Source: Thermoactinospora rubra (GTDB lineage: Bacteria > Actinomycetota > Actinomycetes > Streptosporangiales > Streptosporangiaceae). From it: 60,586 bases of DNA. Below the pieces are notes generated by a model that ran no database searches, was not told the origin of the DNA, and was given only the letters and a program-made list of their open reading frames with translations. Position numbers and translations under genes: made by a program. The stretch's first letter is position 1, and the number at the start of each line of letters is the position of its first letter. The stretch lies in assembly GCF_002093975.1 (NCBI RefSeq), contig NZ_KZ084328.1, positions 2,501 through 63,086 of the forward strand. The letters are read 5' to 3'. Positions 59,765-60,586 of this stretch are shown here, in pieces.

Positions 59765-59788
59765 CCCCTGATTGAACACCATCAGGGG
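59765..59788. terminator. stem-loop between phosphatase-family gene and pdxT
   Basis: CCCCTGAT and ATCAGGGG pair perfectly over an 8-base loop, 14 bases after the stop of the leftward upstream gene. It could terminate that gene or act as a leader structure for pdxT. Confidence 0.5.
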
Positions 59789-59801
59789 CCTCGCTCTTCC
59801 A

Positions 59802-60586
59802 TCAAGGCCCTTCCATCAGGACGTACAGCGGGCGATGGTCGGAGGGCGCGTCCGCCGGGCCGAGGTGACAGCGCTTGACGCGAGCGGCGAAGAGGTAGTC
59901 GAGCTTCCTGGACGCGGCTTTCCCGGACGCGGTTTTCCCGGACGCGGTGTAGGTCCACCGGTTGCGCGGGTCGCACTCGCGGTAGGTCCGGTAGGCGCCG
60001 CGCAGCGCGGGGTGGCCGGGGGTGAGGTTGAGGTCGCCGCCCAGCAGCCCGGCCTTCAGGGCGAGGAGCTCCTCGACCTGCCTGGTCCGGTACGGCGCGC
60101 CGGGCTGCCGGTCGTCGTCGGCCCGGCCGGAGGACAGGTGGGTGCCGCAGACGCGGATCCCGGCATAGGCGGCGCACAGCGCGGCCCGCCGGACGTACCA
60201 GGGCGGCGAGCTCAGCGGGTGCGCCTCGAAGCGGGCCGCGTCCTGGGCCACCGCGACGGTGACGCTCTGGGCGCCGCGGTCGCGGCCCTGGTAGTCGGGG
60301 TGGCAGGCGTACGGCGAGCCGTCGGCGGCCACCAGCCCCCAGGACGAGACGCTCCAGGGCCGCCCGGTCAGCTCCTCCAGCCAGCGCTCCAGCGGCGCGC
60401 CCGCGCCCGAGCAGAACTCCTGCAGGAAGATCACGTCAGGCTTGATCGGCCGGCCGACGGCGTAGCGGGCGACCCGCCAGCCCAGCTCGTGCACGCCGCC
60501 GCGATACAGCGGGCAGGCCGAGTTGGTCCCGGCGCACACGTTCCACGTCATCGCCGCCACGGACGACGGGGCGGGGGGCGGGGGCG
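59802..60586 (-). CDS. endonuclease/exonuclease/phosphatase-family protein (5' truncated)
   Basis: The frame is open to the window edge; the part seen is about 261 residues, beginning with a Pro/Ala-rich stretch ([16 protein letters not shown] in part) that looks like the end of a signal or linker region. The core has the family motifs [25 protein letters not shown] (catalytic Glu), [18 protein letters not shown] (Asp/Asn) and SDHRPLYVL (catalytic His). The cysteine pairs suggest an exported enzyme with disulfides. Substrate unknown (nuclease, phosphodiesterase or phosphatase). Confidence 0.82.
   Translation of the reverse strand, partial: PPPPAPSSVAAMTWNVCAGTNSACPLYRGGVHELGWRVARYAVGRPIKPDVIFLQEFCSGAGAPLERWLEELTGRPWSVSSWGLVAADGSPYACHPDYQGRDRGAQSVTVAVAQDAARFEAHPLSSPPWYVRRAALCAAYAGIRVCGTHLSSGRADDDRQPGAPYRTRQVEELLALKAGLLGGDLNLTPGHPALRGAYRTYRECDPRNRWTYTASGKTASGKAASRKLDYLFAARVKRCHLGPADAPSDHRPLYVLMEGP

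Overview
The window is about 60.6 kb of very GC-rich actinobacterial chromosome. High G+C at third codon positions, frequent GTG starts, tightly overlapping operons and several actinobacterial families (DUF574 methyltransferase, membrane-anchored cyclophilins, SecD with a Pro/Ser/Ala/Lys linker, Eis-like acetyltransferase, actinobacterial gene order around infC-pheST, argCJBDFRGH, alaS and ruvCAB-secDF-rel) support this. A Streptosporangiales (Nonomuraea-like) host is my inference; it cannot be proven from the window. No tRNA, rRNA or CRISPR array was seen.

Layout. 1-4.8 kb: end of a GT-C type membrane glycosyltransferase, tyrS, a methyltransferase, a PH-domain membrane protein, a 3-methyladenine DNA glycosylase. 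4.8-13.05 kb: a gapless arginine operon argC-J-B-D-F-R-G-H read leftward, with an ARG-box palindrome just upstream of argC. 13.2-19.1 kb: an accessory segment lying between argC and pheT. It holds an AMP-dependent acyl-CoA ligase behind a TetR-type palindrome, an IS21 IstB relic, an AT-rich regulatory tract with 28-bp tandem repeats in front of a small secreted Trp/Gly/Arg-rich protein, an IS5-family transposase relic, a four-helix membrane protein, a SnoaL-like protein and an MFS transporter. 19.1-27.3 kb: pheS-pheT, a PAS histidine kinase, a SpoU rRNA methyltransferase and infC-rpmI-rplT, with an AUC start codon and an attenuator-like leader for infC, then a lone Phd-type antitoxin.

27.3-36.5 kb: a long leftward operon with a DUF2231 membrane protein, rarA, small membrane or coiled-coil proteins, alaS, ruvX, two tandem mltG paralogues and aroE. 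It covers alanyl-tRNA charging, DNA repair, peptidoglycan strand termination and the shikimate pathway. 36.6-47 kb: two membrane-anchored cyclophilins flank a P450 and the aspS-hisS-MBL hydrolase block, followed by a DUF349 protein, an MFS exporter and a DUF574 methyltransferase. 47-60.6 kb: rel, apt, secF, secD, yajC, ruvB, ruvA, ruvC, an Eis-like acetyltransferase, an unusual fused MalF/MalG-like permease, yebC, pdxT and a truncated endonuclease/exonuclease/phosphatase-family gene.

Most of the window is conserved housekeeping. The regions most worth a second look are the 13-19 kb island (secreted W-rich protein plus its repeat-bearing promoter), the fused permease without coupling loops, the tandem MltG pair and the infC leader.
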